The translations under genes and the position numbers were made by a program. Under the pieces are notes generated by a model. It worked only from the letters and a program-made list of their open reading frames with translations, did not search any database and had not been told where the DNA came from. Of a DNA stretch of 55,984 nucleotides, positions 38,580 through 47,479 are shown in pieces. This DNA is from Chloroflexota bacterium (GTDB lineage Bacteria > Chloroflexota > Anaerolineae > Anaerolineales > E44-bin32), in contig JADFRG010000017.1 in NCBI GenBank assembly GCA_022561385.1, positions 1 through 55,984 of the forward strand, written 5' to 3'. How positions within the stretch are numbered: the first letter of the stretch is position 1; the number at the start of each line of letters is the position of its first letter.

Positions 38580-39872
38580 TCACCCGTCTGAGCGCTGCCT
38601 AAGCAGCTCTTCTGCCCGGTCCACGAGGATGTTCTTTTCCTCAATCATCGCGCTGGCCACTGCCTCAATTTCATCGCCGCGCGCGCCGGCCGCGATGGCT
38701 ACCTGACGGGCATGAAGGCCCATATGGCCGTGCTGAATTCCCTCCGTCGCCAAGGCGCGCAGCGCAGCCAGATTCTGAGCCAGGCCCACCGAAACGACGA
38801 TTTCAGACAGTTCTTGGGCAGTCTCGACTCCCATCAAAGCCAGCGCGTCGCGCGCGCCAGGGTGCACGCCGGTAGCCCCGCCAATCGTTCCCAGGGCGAG
38901 CGGCATTTCCAGCTCACCCTGAAGTGATCCTGACTCATCGACCCACCAGCGGCTCAGCGGCCCGTAGGTTCCTTCTCGAGCCGCGTAGGCGTGCGCCCCG
39001 GCCTCCACTGCGCGCCAGTCGTTCCCGGTGGCAATGACAACCGCGTCCACGCCGTTCATGATCCCTTTATTGTGGGTCGCGGCGCGATACGGATCGACAG
39101 CGGCAAAGGCCCAGGCTTCGACCACGCCATCTCGCACGTCTTTGCCCTCGAATTCGCCGAAGGCCAGGCTGGCCGGAGAAACATGGCAGGTCGACCTAGC
39201 GAGCCGCCGGTCCGCAAGATTGGATAAGATGCGCAGATGGGTCCTACCGCCGGTAAGAATCTCGATAAGTGGGGCGATGCCCTCCAATACCGTGTTCACG
39301 GAGTTCGCACCCATGGCGTCCACGGTGTCGTAAATCAAATAAAAGACCAGCATCGGTCCGGCGGGGCTCTGCGCGAAAGTTTTCACCGCTATGGACCGAG
39401 CTCCCCCTCCGACGGCGAGCATCATCGGCCCCGCCTCATCCGCGGCTTCGAGAATTTGTGTTTTAGCTTCGTGAAGCGTTGTCTCAGCCTCTTGAAGATC
39501 CTGAAGATCCAACACCTGGATCTGGCCGATCATATGGGATGGGTCCACCTTTGCAGTAAAGCCGCCAGATTCGCGAATCAATTTCGCCATGAATGAGGCG
39601 CCCGCCACAACCGAGGGCTCTTCAATGGCCATCGGTATCAGAATCTCTCGTCCATTGACCACAAAATTGGTCGCGATACCCAAGGGAAGGCCGTAGACAC
39701 CCACCACGTTCTCAATCATCGAGTCCGCAAGCGCGGGCTCCAGGCCTTCGGGTCCCAAAAGCCCATCCAGCGGGCGACCCAGGGCCTCCACCAGGTGGGC
39801 CTGTCGCTCATCCAGATTCATATTGTAGAAGTCAGGGATCCGCGAGCCGGTCTGCCGTCTGCCAGAATTCAT
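38580..39872 (-). CDS. HMG-CoA reductase, class II
   Basis: A 430-residue class II HMG-CoA reductase, similar in layout to the Pseudomonas mevalonii enzyme. Landmarks are [13 protein letters not shown] (catalytic Glu), THNKGIMNG (Lys), a downstream Asp and GHMGLHARQ (His). Class II enzymes often use NADH and were first known for mevalonate breakdown. With HMG-CoA synthase directly downstream, a biosynthetic role making mevalonate for isoprenoids is more likely. No mevalonate kinase genes are in the window. It is first in the operon, with AGGTGA upstream of its ATG. Confidence 0.93.
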   Translation of the reverse strand: MNSGRRQTGSRIPDFYNMNLDERQAHLVEALGRPLDGLLGPEGLEPALADSMIENVVGVYGLPLGIATNFVVNGREILIPMAIEEPSVVAGASFMAKLIRESGGFTAKVDPSHMIGQIQVLDLQDLQEAETTLHEAKTQILEAADEAGPMMLAVGGGARSIAVKTFAQSPAGPMLVFYLIYDTVDAMGANSVNTVLEGIAPLIEILTGGRTHLRILSNLADRRLARSTCHVSPASLAFGEFEGKDVRDGVVEAWAFAAVDPYRAATHNKGIMNGVDAVVIATGNDWRAVEAGAHAYAAREGTYGPLSRWWVDESGSLQGELEMPLALGTIGGATGVHPGARDALALMGVETAQELSEIVVSVGLAQNLAALRALATEGIQHGHMGLHARQVAIAAGARGDEIEAVASAMIEEKNILVDRAEELLRQRSDG

Positions 39873-40021
39873 ATCAAGTTCACCTGCCGTAGGAGGCTTC
39901 CGCCCCGCATCTCAGCCTACATGGTGGAGCTGGCAAAAACTATCAATTCGTCGGATGGCTCGGGAATCGAAAAGGCGACGGATGATCCAATCCGCCGCCG
40001 GGGTGGCAATCGAGTGCGCGC

Positions 40022-40237
40022 TCAGTTTCTAAGATATTGGGTTTGGAGGATCAGGTCCAGCCAAATGAAGGCCAGACTAAAGAATCCGACTATGAGCAGC
40101 AGGGGAAGGTCCCCCTTGAAGAGAAAATTGGTCCAGAACCGATTTAGGTCCGAACCGAAAATGATGATGGTCCCTGCCGTCGAAATGAGACCGAACCCAA
40201 TGGATAAGATCCAAAGGATGATGCGACGAGTCGTCAT
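40022..40237 (-). CDS. Small two-span membrane protein
   Basis: A 71-residue protein with two hydrophobic segments (about 6-25 and 42-62) flanked by basic residues (MTTRRIILW at the start). ATG 40237 is chosen over a longer in-frame start at 40270 because GAGAGGG lies upstream. I recognise no family, and it is alone between the HMG-CoA operon and a regulator. Confidence 0.6.
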   Translation of the reverse strand: MTTRRIILWILSIGFGLISTAGTIIIFGSDLNRFWTNFLFKGDLPLLLIVGFFSLAFIWLDLILQTQYLRN

Positions 40238-40332
40238 TGACCCTCTCTCGCCGCATTGTATGTCGGGCACCGGGGACCGTCAAGTTACGGAGCCAAACGG
40301 ATTGCCGGCGGTCTCCTGGCGCAAGTTTGTGC

Positions 40333-40365
40333 TCCAAAGCAAAACTCCCCACGGGTATGGGGAGT
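40333..40365 (-). terminator. Terminator downstream of response regulator
   Basis: A 7-bp stem ACTCCCC/GGGGAGT (40344-40350 and 40359-40365); on the minus strand TTTTGCTTT follows. It is about 145 bp below the regulator stop, leaving a structured tail that includes the imprecise repeats at 40405-40500. Confidence 0.65.
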
Positions 40366-40511
40366 ATCGAAAGGGCCGATCAAACTACTTCTACGTTTTA
40401 GCCGCGCTCGTAATTGTCCGTGGGAACGCCTGCGTGTTTACCCGTGTAATTGCTGGTCGGATTGCCCGTGTAGTCGCTTGCCTGACCGCCTGCGCGCTAA
40501 GTTTCATCCGA

Positions 40512-40913
40512 TTAATTCTCCGTAAAGTAGGCGCCCACAGTGGAGCGCAGTTCGCTGGCCGAGAAAGGTTTTGAAATGAAGCCGGTGGCGCCGGCTGCAA
40601 ACGCATTTTCCTGGACCTCAGGCTCCGAGTAAGCGCTGATCACTACCACCGGAATATTCGCCCATTTGGGAGTTTCCCTTAGCCGCTTTATCAGGCCGAC
40701 GCCGTCCATCTCGGGCATCATCATGTCGGTGAGTATCAGGTCGGGCGTGGTCTCATCCAGCAGACCAAGCGCATCGTTCGCATGATGGGCCTGGTGCACC
40801 TGGTATCCCTGGCTTTCTAGGATCACCGTCACTACGTCGCGAAATCCGCGCTCATCGTCGACCACCAGGATCGATCGGGAAGTTTCATCTGTAACAATAT
40901 TCGAACCTGTCAT
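40512..40913 (-). CDS. CheY-like response regulator
   Basis: A 133-residue receiver domain: VVDDERGF at the N-terminus, phospho-acceptor Asp in LILTDMMMPEMDG, Ser in VVISAYSEPE and Lys in ISKPFSASEL. It has no output domain. ATG 40913 is favoured by AAAGGA about 8 nt upstream; a GTG at 40937 would add eight residues. No kinase is adjacent. It is unrelated in position to the regulator at 29725-30096, but could act in the same signalling network as the GGDEF protein downstream. Confidence 0.9.
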   Translation of the reverse strand: MTGSNIVTDETSRSILVVDDERGFRDVVTVILESQGYQVHQAHHANDALGLLDETTPDLILTDMMMPEMDGVGLIKRLRETPKWANIPVVVISAYSEPEVQENAFAAGATGFISKPFSASELRSTVGAYFTEN

Positions 40914-41044
40914 CTGCAGTCCTTTCTTGTTGGCCACATTGTATGCGCAGCAACTTTCACTGACCTTAGCAGCGTGCCGCTTAAGCTATCAATCAGCTTA
41001 CGATGCGGAATCGGATCGCAATGGGGCTGGGTGATCGGAGCGGG

Positions 41045-41986
41045 TCAGGACCTTCCGAAGAACTGTGCCAGGGTCGTCCCGGCCCTGAAATGAGCCATGT
41101 AATTTGCAGTGTATTCGGGTACGAATGGGCGAGGATCGGAAACGAACTGGGCAAGAGAATTTTCAGCGGTCACATTACTGACCGCAAGTAATTCAAGCAA
41201 ACTGCGGGTGACCGGTGGTGCCGGCAGCAGAGTTTCCATCAACGCCACAATCACTCGCAGCAGGGGCATGGGAAATCGCACCATGGCGCGGGTCGCACCC
41301 ACTGCGGAGAGCGTGCGGCGCTCGATCTCTTCCAACGTGAGGACCTCCGGTCCCCCCAACTCATACTCGCAGCCATAAGTGGATGGGTCGGACAACACCT
41401 TCACCATACAGGTCACGACATCTTCGACCCAGATCGGCTCAAACTTAGAGCTTGCGTCGCCTACGATAGGATAAATCAGCGGCGAAAATGGGATCAGCCT
41501 GGCGAACGTATTCGCAAACTCGTCCTCGGGTCCCCAGATTACGGATGGGCGAAACGCGGTCCATTCCATCTCTGAGCCCGCCACAACCGCCTGGGCACGC
41601 CCTTTTGAGGCCAGGAAGCGATAGGGTAGCGTCGAATCAGCCCCCAACTGCGATAGGTTGATGAAGCGCCGCACCCCAGCGGACTCCGCCGCGTGCACAA
41701 CATTTGCGGTCCCCTGATAGTTCACCTGCTCGTAGGTGCGCCCCTCTTTTTCTATGGCGATGGCGACCGTGTGGATGACGGATCGAACGCCGTCGAAGGC
41801 GGCCGGGAGGCTGTCGGGTACCGTGACGTCCGCCGCAACGATCTCAACCGGGATCCCCTCGAGACGCCGCTCTCGTTCAACTCGACGCGGATCTCTTACC
41901 AGCGCGCGGACCCGTTCTCCACTTTCAGCCAGCCGCCGCACGACGTGGCTGCCGACATATCCACTGCCACCTGTCACCAGGATCAC
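41045..41986 (-). CDS. Atypical SDR / NDUFA9-like NAD(P)-binding protein
   Basis: A 313-residue protein with a Rossmann start ILVTGGSGYVGSHVVRRL and the atypical-SDR pattern of NAD-dependent epimerase-like proteins (FINLSQLGAD, WTAFRPSVIWGPEDEF). The complete YxxxK active site of classical SDRs is not evident. Members of this group include complex I NDUFA9-like and nucleoside-sugar-epimerase-like proteins; the substrate cannot be assigned. The start is GTG with AGAGG about 6 nt upstream. Confidence 0.83.
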   Translation of the reverse strand: MILVTGGSGYVGSHVVRRLAESGERVRALVRDPRRVERERRLEGIPVEIVAADVTVPDSLPAAFDGVRSVIHTVAIAIEKEGRTYEQVNYQGTANVVHAAESAGVRRFINLSQLGADSTLPYRFLASKGRAQAVVAGSEMEWTAFRPSVIWGPEDEFANTFARLIPFSPLIYPIVGDASSKFEPIWVEDVVTCMVKVLSDPSTYGCEYELGGPEVLTLEEIERRTLSAVGATRAMVRFPMPLLRVIVALMETLLPAPPVTRSLLELLAVSNVTAENSLAQFVSDPRPFVPEYTANYMAHFRAGTTLAQFFGRS

Positions 41987-42027
41987 TACCAGACCTCTTA
42001 GAGTGACCTTGATTCTAACCGTTCAAC

Positions 42028-42050
42028 GAAAAAGCCCCCCGAAGGGGGCC
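42028..42050 (-). terminator. Terminator after the GGDEF regulator gene
   Basis: Stem GCCCCC/GGGGGC around CGAA, flanked by A5 on one side and TTAAAAA on the other, so it could work in both directions. It lies just past the GGDEF gene stop on the minus strand. Confidence 0.75.
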
Positions 42051-42077
42051 GTTAAAAATCATGGTGCCATGCTCCGA

Positions 42078-43016
42078 TTACACGTCGGCGAACCTTTCGG
42101 CAATTTCGAGCCGATTCCGTCCGGCTCGTTTGGCCACATACAGCGCCTCATCCGCGAGCGCGATTAGTTCTTTCGCGTCCGCCTCGGGAAAAAGCTCGCT
42201 CGATACGACGCCCGCGCTTGCGGTCACCCACAGAGGCGCTTGGCCAATCATCACCGTCTCTTTTGCGATCTCCCTGCGCAGCCGTTCGCCCAGCATCACC
42301 GCTTGATTGATATCGCAACCGGGATGCACCGAGAGGAACTCGTCGCCTCCGTAGCGGCCGGTGGCGTCATAGGTACGGACGCAGCTTCGCATTCGCTGAC
42401 CACACTCCAGCAGGACCGCGTCGCCCGCGGGATGCCCGTACGAGTCATTGATCCGCTTGAATTCATCCAGATCGATCATCGCCAGTCCGATATATCCACC
42501 CTTTCGGGTGCCTCGATCCAGCTCACGATCAAGAATTTCTAAGATGGCAGATCGGTTCCAGAGGCCGGTGGCCGCGTCGGTGGTGGCCTGCGAATGCAAA
42601 CGGTCCCGGGTCTGGATCAGCTCCGCCTGGATTTCAAGGATCCGTTTGCCGGCCTCCAGGCGAGCCTGCAGCTCATGGGAGCGAAAGGGTTTGACGATGT
42701 AGTCGTCGGCGCCGGCGTCGAGTCCCGCGACCAGGTGTTTTTCTTGATCGTAGATGGTGAGCAACAAGATGTAGATGTAGGGTTCCTGGGATTGCTCACG
42801 CACGCGGCGTATGATCTCCAACCCATCCATCCCCGGCATGCGCCGGTCGAGTATCGCCATTCGGGGGGCATCCTCGCGCTGAAGAATATCCCAGGCCTCC
42901 CCGCCATCGCCGGTGGTGATGACCTGATATCCCCAATCACCCAGGACTTCCCCAAGGTGCTCGAGGGTGCTCTCGTGATCGTCCGCGATCAGTACTGTAT
43001 TATTGGCGTTGGACAC
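42078..43016 (-). CDS. PleD-like response regulator with GGDEF diguanylate cyclase
   Basis: About 312 residues: an N-terminal receiver domain (IADDHE, Asp in MAILDRRMPGMDG, Lys in IVKPFRSHEL), a coiled-coil linker (about 120-145) and a GGDEF domain with intact RYGGDEF. An inhibitory RxxD site (RTYD) sits five residues ahead of GGDEF, so product inhibition by c-di-GMP is likely. Phosphorylation would drive c-di-GMP synthesis from GTP. GTG 43016 is chosen because GGAAGG lies 5 nt upstream; a TTG at 43031 adds five residues. Confidence 0.92.
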   Translation of the reverse strand: MSNANNTVLIADDHESTLEHLGEVLGDWGYQVITTGDGGEAWDILQREDAPRMAILDRRMPGMDGLEIIRRVREQSQEPYIYILLLTIYDQEKHLVAGLDAGADDYIVKPFRSHELQARLEAGKRILEIQAELIQTRDRLHSQATTDAATGLWNRSAILEILDRELDRGTRKGGYIGLAMIDLDEFKRINDSYGHPAGDAVLLECGQRMRSCVRTYDATGRYGGDEFLSVHPGCDINQAVMLGERLRREIAKETVMIGQAPLWVTASAGVVSSELFPEADAKELIALADEALYVAKRAGRNRLEIAERFADV

Positions 43017-43104
43017 TTCGACCTTCCGCAATTCGCGGCTACGGGTCTGTGTCCATTCTAGAAGGAACTTCCGGGCGAGGAGCTTACAGAGAACTTACGA
43101 GAGG

Positions 43105-43177
43105 TGCCCCCACGGGGATTCGAACCCCGGTCTTGGCCTTGAAAGGGCCACGTCCTGGTCCCCTAGACGATGGGGGC
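43105..43177 (-). tRNA. tRNA-Glu (anticodon UUC)
   Basis: A 73-nt cloverleaf on the minus strand. The acceptor stem GCCCCCA pairs with TGGGGGC plus discriminator A. The anticodon loop is CTTTCAA (UUC), and the T-arm CGGGGTTCGAACCCCG is perfect. CCA is not encoded. The element at 51180-55984 is not adjacent, so I see no sign that it serves as an attachment site. Confidence 0.95.
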
Positions 43178-43355
43178 GTATCTTGAGCAGGGGAGCGGTC
43201 GCGAGCGCGGGGGCATGGGTGCCCGGGAGCAAGGGTGCGTGGAAGGCTCAGAACAGCTGCGAAGTCTCGCAGGACCGGTTCTCCCCGGCACCGGTGCTCC
43301 CCAGCACCGACGCCCCCCTCCCCTACATTAGCGGGCGGATTCTAACACGCAGCTT
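43178..43355. other. GC-rich spacer between helicase-loader gene and tRNA
   Basis: No gene. It contains short G/C-rich direct and inverted runs (GGGTGCCCGGGAGC and similar) that may end the primosome transcript. I see no T-run terminator. Confidence 0.35.
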
Positions 43356-44729
43356 TCATCGAGGTCCACGATAGGACGGAGCGCTGATGAGCTTGCGAAC
43401 ACAGAGTTCTCGATCGGTCCAGGCCCGAATCCGAGCATCCATCTTGTCCGGTGTGCTGGCCGATGTGATCACGGTCGGGAGTTTGGAATCGAAGCGATAA
43501 CCGAAGAGCTGGTAGAGCTTCTCGCGCACCCAGGGCGTCATGGCCTCCGTCCCCAGGTCATCGAGCACCAATAAGGGCGAATTGCGGATCTGGTGGAACC
43601 TCCGGTCATAGGACACCGTCGAAGCTGGACTGAAAGTCGATCGCAGATGATCCAGCAGGTCCGGAACACTGACGAGGGTCACCGGATGACCCTGGCTGTT
43701 CCGATGGTTTGCAATGGCAGCCGCCAGGTGCGTCTTGCCGACACCGTAGCTACCCCCCAGCATGAGCCAGCCGCGGGGATGCTCGGCGAAGGCCCGCGCC
43801 GCCTTGAATGCTTCGTCTAGCGATCGAGCTTGTTCGCTTGGAAGCTTCTCGCGCTCGCGCAGGCTGAAAGTTTCGAAAGTCTGATCGTGATGCAGGTCCA
43901 GCGAGGACAGCTCCTCGCGACCGGATTGGTTCATCGGCGTGCGGTAATCCGGCGACTGGATATAAACTCGATCCACCAATGAGGGATCCAGGATGCGCGA
44001 GCGCAACCGAGCTTCGATCTCCTCCAGAGCCAAATTGGTCGTGATCACGACCGACAAGCGATTCGTATATCGATGATTGAGAATTTGAAATAGTTTCTCG
44101 CGCGCCCACTCGGTCGTATTCTGGGTTCCGAAATCATCCATAATGATCAGTGGAGCGGAGCGAATCTCATCGAAGCGCTCCTGAAAGCTAATTTCGCCAT
44201 CGCTGAACGTGGCGCGCAGTTCGTCCAACAGATCGGGAACGGTGAGGAACAGGGTCGGCACGCCATGGCCGGCGGCCTCGTTCGCAATCGAGGCTGCCAG
44301 ATGGGTTTTGCCAACGCCAAATCCTCCCTGAAGCAGGAGCCACCCTTCGAGCTTCTGAGAGTAGGTTTTCGCACGCTTATATGCCGCGTGCAGCGATTGC
44401 TGCTCTTGCGCGGTGGTTCCCACTCTTCCATCCGGATTGAAAGTTTCAAAAGTGAGTCGTTTCAGCTCATCGAGCCGGCTGAGGCGGAAGAGCCGTTCTT
44501 GAAGGTGTAAACGGATTTCGGGTTCGCGACAATCGCAGGATTCCAGCCGGCCAAAGTCTGGATGGCCGACGGGCGCCTGGAGGCGCAGATATCCGACCCC
44601 GCCGCAGTTTGGGCAATCCGGATCGCCTAACAGATCCGCGGATCCGTTAAGAGTCCCAGAAGTCTGCGAATTGGCCCTGCCGGTACCGTCTACGGGCCCG
44701 TTCAGTGTTTCCCCGGTCTTCTCGCTCAT
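43356..44729 (-). CDS. Helicase loader with two tandem DnaC/DnaI-type AAA+ modules
   Basis: A 457-residue protein. It has an N-terminal zinc-binding region (CPNCGG ... CDC, about 39-67), then two complete DnaC/IstB-like ATPases. Each module begins with a TFETF motif (93-97 and 284-288). The Walker A motifs are GGFGVGKT (135-142) and GSYGVGKT (326-333); the Walker B motifs end IIMDD (199) and LVLDD (391). DnaC and DnaI normally have one such module. It is downstream of, and overlaps by 83 bp, a DnaD-like gene that follows dnaB, so loading the DnaB helicase is the likely job. Confidence 0.88.
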   Translation of the reverse strand: MSEKTGETLNGPVDGTGRANSQTSGTLNGSADLLGDPDCPNCGGVGYLRLQAPVGHPDFGRLESCDCREPEIRLHLQERLFRLSRLDELKRLTFETFNPDGRVGTTAQEQQSLHAAYKRAKTYSQKLEGWLLLQGGFGVGKTHLAASIANEAAGHGVPTLFLTVPDLLDELRATFSDGEISFQERFDEIRSAPLIIMDDFGTQNTTEWAREKLFQILNHRYTNRLSVVITTNLALEEIEARLRSRILDPSLVDRVYIQSPDYRTPMNQSGREELSSLDLHHDQTFETFSLREREKLPSEQARSLDEAFKAARAFAEHPRGWLMLGGSYGVGKTHLAAAIANHRNSQGHPVTLVSVPDLLDHLRSTFSPASTVSYDRRFHQIRNSPLLVLDDLGTEAMTPWVREKLYQLFGYRFDSKLPTVITSASTPDKMDARIRAWTDRELCVRKLISAPSYRGPR

Positions 44730-45351
44730 GTTTCCCCGTCTCCATCCAGTCTTCCAGAATGGCTTCTACGTAGCGCCATTTCCGAACATTGTTTTCCACC
44801 GCGATTTGAATGGCTTCGACGATCCAGCTTTCGATGTAGGTCTGCTCCGCGTCCCGCAGCCGATCGGCGATCATCGGAGTCAGCGGGCCGATGTTCTTCT
44901 CGTAAAGGTTGAATATGTTGGGGCGTTCCAGTCGCAGCTCGAGCGGCGCATCAGGTTCACCGCTCGGCCTCCACTCTCCCGTTTCAATGGCGGCCACCGC
45001 CGCACGTCCGTTGGGCCCGTTTAAGAAGTAAAAGTTACGCGAGTCGCCCCCTAGCTCCAGGGTCGCTTTGAGCAGCGTGCCGCGGGAAACGCATCGCTCC
45101 AAAGCATCGTCCAGCGCGTCAAGTCCACTGAGCGGCCCCGACACCGCCTCCACCAGCAGGCTGTCATGCGCCAGTTCGTCCCGGCTGAGATATGGGAAAT
45201 CTCCCTCGGCCCGCGAGAGGTACCAGAAGGCATAGAGCGTGACCTTAAGTTCTGCTAGATGATCGATGCTGGGTAGCAGTTCGCTAAAGAAGGGATTGGG
45301 AATGGCCGTCAGGCGGGTTGTGCCCGCCGGGAAGCCATTGAAAGTGCTCAT
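44647..45351 (-). CDS. DnaD-domain primosomal protein
   Basis: A 234-residue protein whose C-terminal half matches the DnaD/DnaB-type domain (NIFNLYEKNIGPLTPMIADR ... WIVEAIQIAVENNVRKWRYV ... ILEDWM). The N-terminal half looks like a winged-helix region. In Firmicutes DnaD bridges DnaA or PriA to the DnaB helicase loader. Here its gene overlaps dnaB by 4 bp and the loader gene by 83 bp, giving a compact primosome operon. Basic residues at the C-terminus may contact DNA. Confidence 0.87.
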   Translation of the reverse strand: MSTFNGFPAGTTRLTAIPNPFFSELLPSIDHLAELKVTLYAFWYLSRAEGDFPYLSRDELAHDSLLVEAVSGPLSGLDALDDALERCVSRGTLLKATLELGGDSRNFYFLNGPNGRAAVAAIETGEWRPSGEPDAPLELRLERPNIFNLYEKNIGPLTPMIADRLRDAEQTYIESWIVEAIQIAVENNVRKWRYVEAILEDWMETGKHEREDRGNTERARRRYRQGQFADFWDS

Positions 45352-46724
45352 ATTTCGGGGGCGGGTTCAGCCTCCCGCAATCGCGGCGGGGCTGCATTTT
45401 CGAACTTCGCAAGCGATTCGCGGAACACCAGTTCCACCGTCCCGACCGGACCGTTGCGGTGTTTGGCCACTATGATTTCAGCAATATTCTTTTTAAGGGT
45501 GTCGGGTTCATATTGGTCGGGCCGATAAATGAACATCACGATATCTGCGTCCTGCTCCAGGCTGCCGGATTCACGAAGGTCCGAGAGAAGCGGGTGTTTG
45601 TCGGCGCGTTGCTCGACCGCGCGTGACAGCTGGGCCGCGGCCAATACCGGGACGTTGAGTTCGCGTGCAAGAGCTTTGAGGTTGCGAGAGATGTATGAAA
45701 CTTCCTGCACCCTGTTTTCCATACGTGTATCGCCGGTCATCAGCTGTAGATAGTCGATGATGATGAGATCCAGCCCCACCTCCATGTGCAGCCTGCGGCA
45801 TTTGGTGCGCAACTGCAGCGGGCTTATGGAAGGCGTGTCGTCAAGGTAGATGTTCGTCTCTCCCAGCGCACTTACGGCCTGAGTAAACAGCGGCCACTCC
45901 TCATCTTTGATTTCGCCAAGCCGCAATCGCTGGGAATTGATCCCAGTTTCCTGAGCCACCAATCGCTGTACGAGCTGCTCGTTGGACATCTCGAGCGAAA
46001 AAAGGGCGACATGCTGCTTGTGCAGCTGGCTGGCGTTCCTGGCGGTCGAGATGCAGAAGCCTGACTTGCCCTGGCCTGGGCGCCCGGCGATGATGAGCAG
46101 ATCACTTGGCTGCATTCCTCCCAGAAGCCGATCCAAATCAATGAAGCCGGTGGGAACGCCAATCGTTTCGTCTTTGTGTCGCGCAAGGTAGTCAATCCGA
46201 TCGTAATACTCGCTGAGCACCTGTCGAATGGGCTGAAGCTGGTGTGGGAGACGTCGCTCGCTCACACCGAAGACCGCTTTTTCGGCCTCATTAACGACGT
46301 CTTCCAGCATGGTGTCCGATTGATAGGCCAGGCGTGCGATCCGACTGGCCGCGTCCAGGAGCCGGCGTCGAGTGGCTGCCTCCTCCACCATATGGCCGTA
46401 GGCTTCTGCGTGGATGGATGACGGCACATTGTTGATGAGCCCCGTCAGGTAGGCCTGTCCACCGACCTCCACCAGGCGACCCTGGCTTTCGAGCTCTTCC
46501 CCGACCGTCAGTAAATCGATCGGTTGGCGCTGCTCCTGAAGGCGGGTGAAGGTTTCCCAAACCCACTGATTGCGATGCAGAAAGAAATCCTCCGCGGAGA
46601 GGAAGTGGACCAGATCGTAGTAGACATCCGTGTTCACGAGAACAGATCCGAGAACGGCCTCTTCGGCCTCTCGGTTGTGGGGGACGGTCTGGCCTTCGTT
46701 GGAGTTTGTTGCTGGGTCTGCCAT
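45348..46724 (-). CDS. dnaB: Replicative DNA helicase
   Basis: A 458-residue RecA-fold hexameric helicase. The N-terminal domain begins PHNREAEEAVLGSVL, the Walker A is AGRPGQGKSGF, the Walker B segment is LIIIDYLQLM and the arginine-finger-containing SRNLKALARELNVP follows. No intein is present. It is the first gene of the primosome operon, followed directly by the DnaD and loader genes. Confidence 0.96.
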   Translation of the reverse strand: MADPATNSNEGQTVPHNREAEEAVLGSVLVNTDVYYDLVHFLSAEDFFLHRNQWVWETFTRLQEQRQPIDLLTVGEELESQGRLVEVGGQAYLTGLINNVPSSIHAEAYGHMVEEAATRRRLLDAASRIARLAYQSDTMLEDVVNEAEKAVFGVSERRLPHQLQPIRQVLSEYYDRIDYLARHKDETIGVPTGFIDLDRLLGGMQPSDLLIIAGRPGQGKSGFCISTARNASQLHKQHVALFSLEMSNEQLVQRLVAQETGINSQRLRLGEIKDEEWPLFTQAVSALGETNIYLDDTPSISPLQLRTKCRRLHMEVGLDLIIIDYLQLMTGDTRMENRVQEVSYISRNLKALARELNVPVLAAAQLSRAVEQRADKHPLLSDLRESGSLEQDADIVMFIYRPDQYEPDTLKKNIAEIIVAKHRNGPVGTVELVFRESLAKFENAAPPRLREAEPAPEI

Positions 46725-46825
46725 CTCGCTAACCTGAAAATGGGCGGGAAAACCCGCCGCTTGGACCGTTGCCTAAGTTGGGAATGCGCTTCCGCGCGGC
46801 CGGAAGGAGGTCAGCGCCGTGGGGC

Positions 46826-47347
46826 CTAATCCTCCGAATTTCCCCCTGGAGAATCCAGGTCGTCCAAATCGAGCGTCTCGACAAAGTCTTTGAAGACCTC
46901 CAGCCGCTCTTCTCCATCCTCCCCAAGGTCCTCCGATTCCAGTTCATCCTCCGGGACCGAGGCGGCTTCCTGCATTACGTCTTCAGAAACAAATACTGGG
47001 ACGTGGGCCCGCACGGAGAGCGCCAGCGCATCGGAGGGACGCGAGTCGATCTCCATTTCTTCCCCGTTTACTGTCATGAGGATATGTGCAAAGAAGACGT
47101 CGTCCTTCAATTCCGTAATGTTTATCTGCAGTATTTCGGCGCCAAGTTTCTGCAGGACATTACGCAGCAAATCGTGGGTCAGTGGACGCGAAACTTCCAG
47201 TTGCTGGAGGCTCACGGTAATGGCCTCCGCTTCGTAGGGACCGATCCAAATCGGGAGGAAGCGGTCCGAATCGACGTCCTTCAGGATCACGATTCGGTGC
47301 TGCGACATTAGGCTTACTCGAATGCTATCGATTGTTACTTCGACCAT
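46826..47347 (-). CDS. Bifunctional nuclease family protein (DUF151)
   Basis: About 173 residues with the BFN core: MVEVTIDSIRVSLMSQHRIVILK, FLPIWIGPYEAEAI, LTHDLLRNVL and IDSRPSDALALSVRAHVPVFV. Related proteins have RNase and DNase activity, and some are stress-linked. The acidic C-terminal tail (about 130-173) is less conserved. ATG 47347 matches the usual family start; another in-frame ATG lies 6 nt upstream. It is 101 bp ahead of dnaB on the same strand. Confidence 0.88.
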   Translation of the reverse strand: MVEVTIDSIRVSLMSQHRIVILKDVDSDRFLPIWIGPYEAEAITVSLQQLEVSRPLTHDLLRNVLQKLGAEILQINITELKDDVFFAHILMTVNGEEMEIDSRPSDALALSVRAHVPVFVSEDVMQEAASVPEDELESEDLGEDGEERLEVFKDFVETLDLDDLDSPGGNSED

Positions 47348-47479
47348 CACCATCACTCGGGAGGTAGGCCATTCTAACATACCGACCCCTGCGGCGTGTT
47401 GTGGGGTCTCAGCCGCGAATTATCCGCTGCGAATGGACCGCGCGTGACTCTGACGGACTTGGAATCGGCGCATCGAAGG

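Noticed and set aside
43105..43177. tRNA-Glu as attachment site of the right-hand element
   Set aside because: It is 8 kb away with intact core genes between, and no repeat of its 3' end was seen at the element edge.
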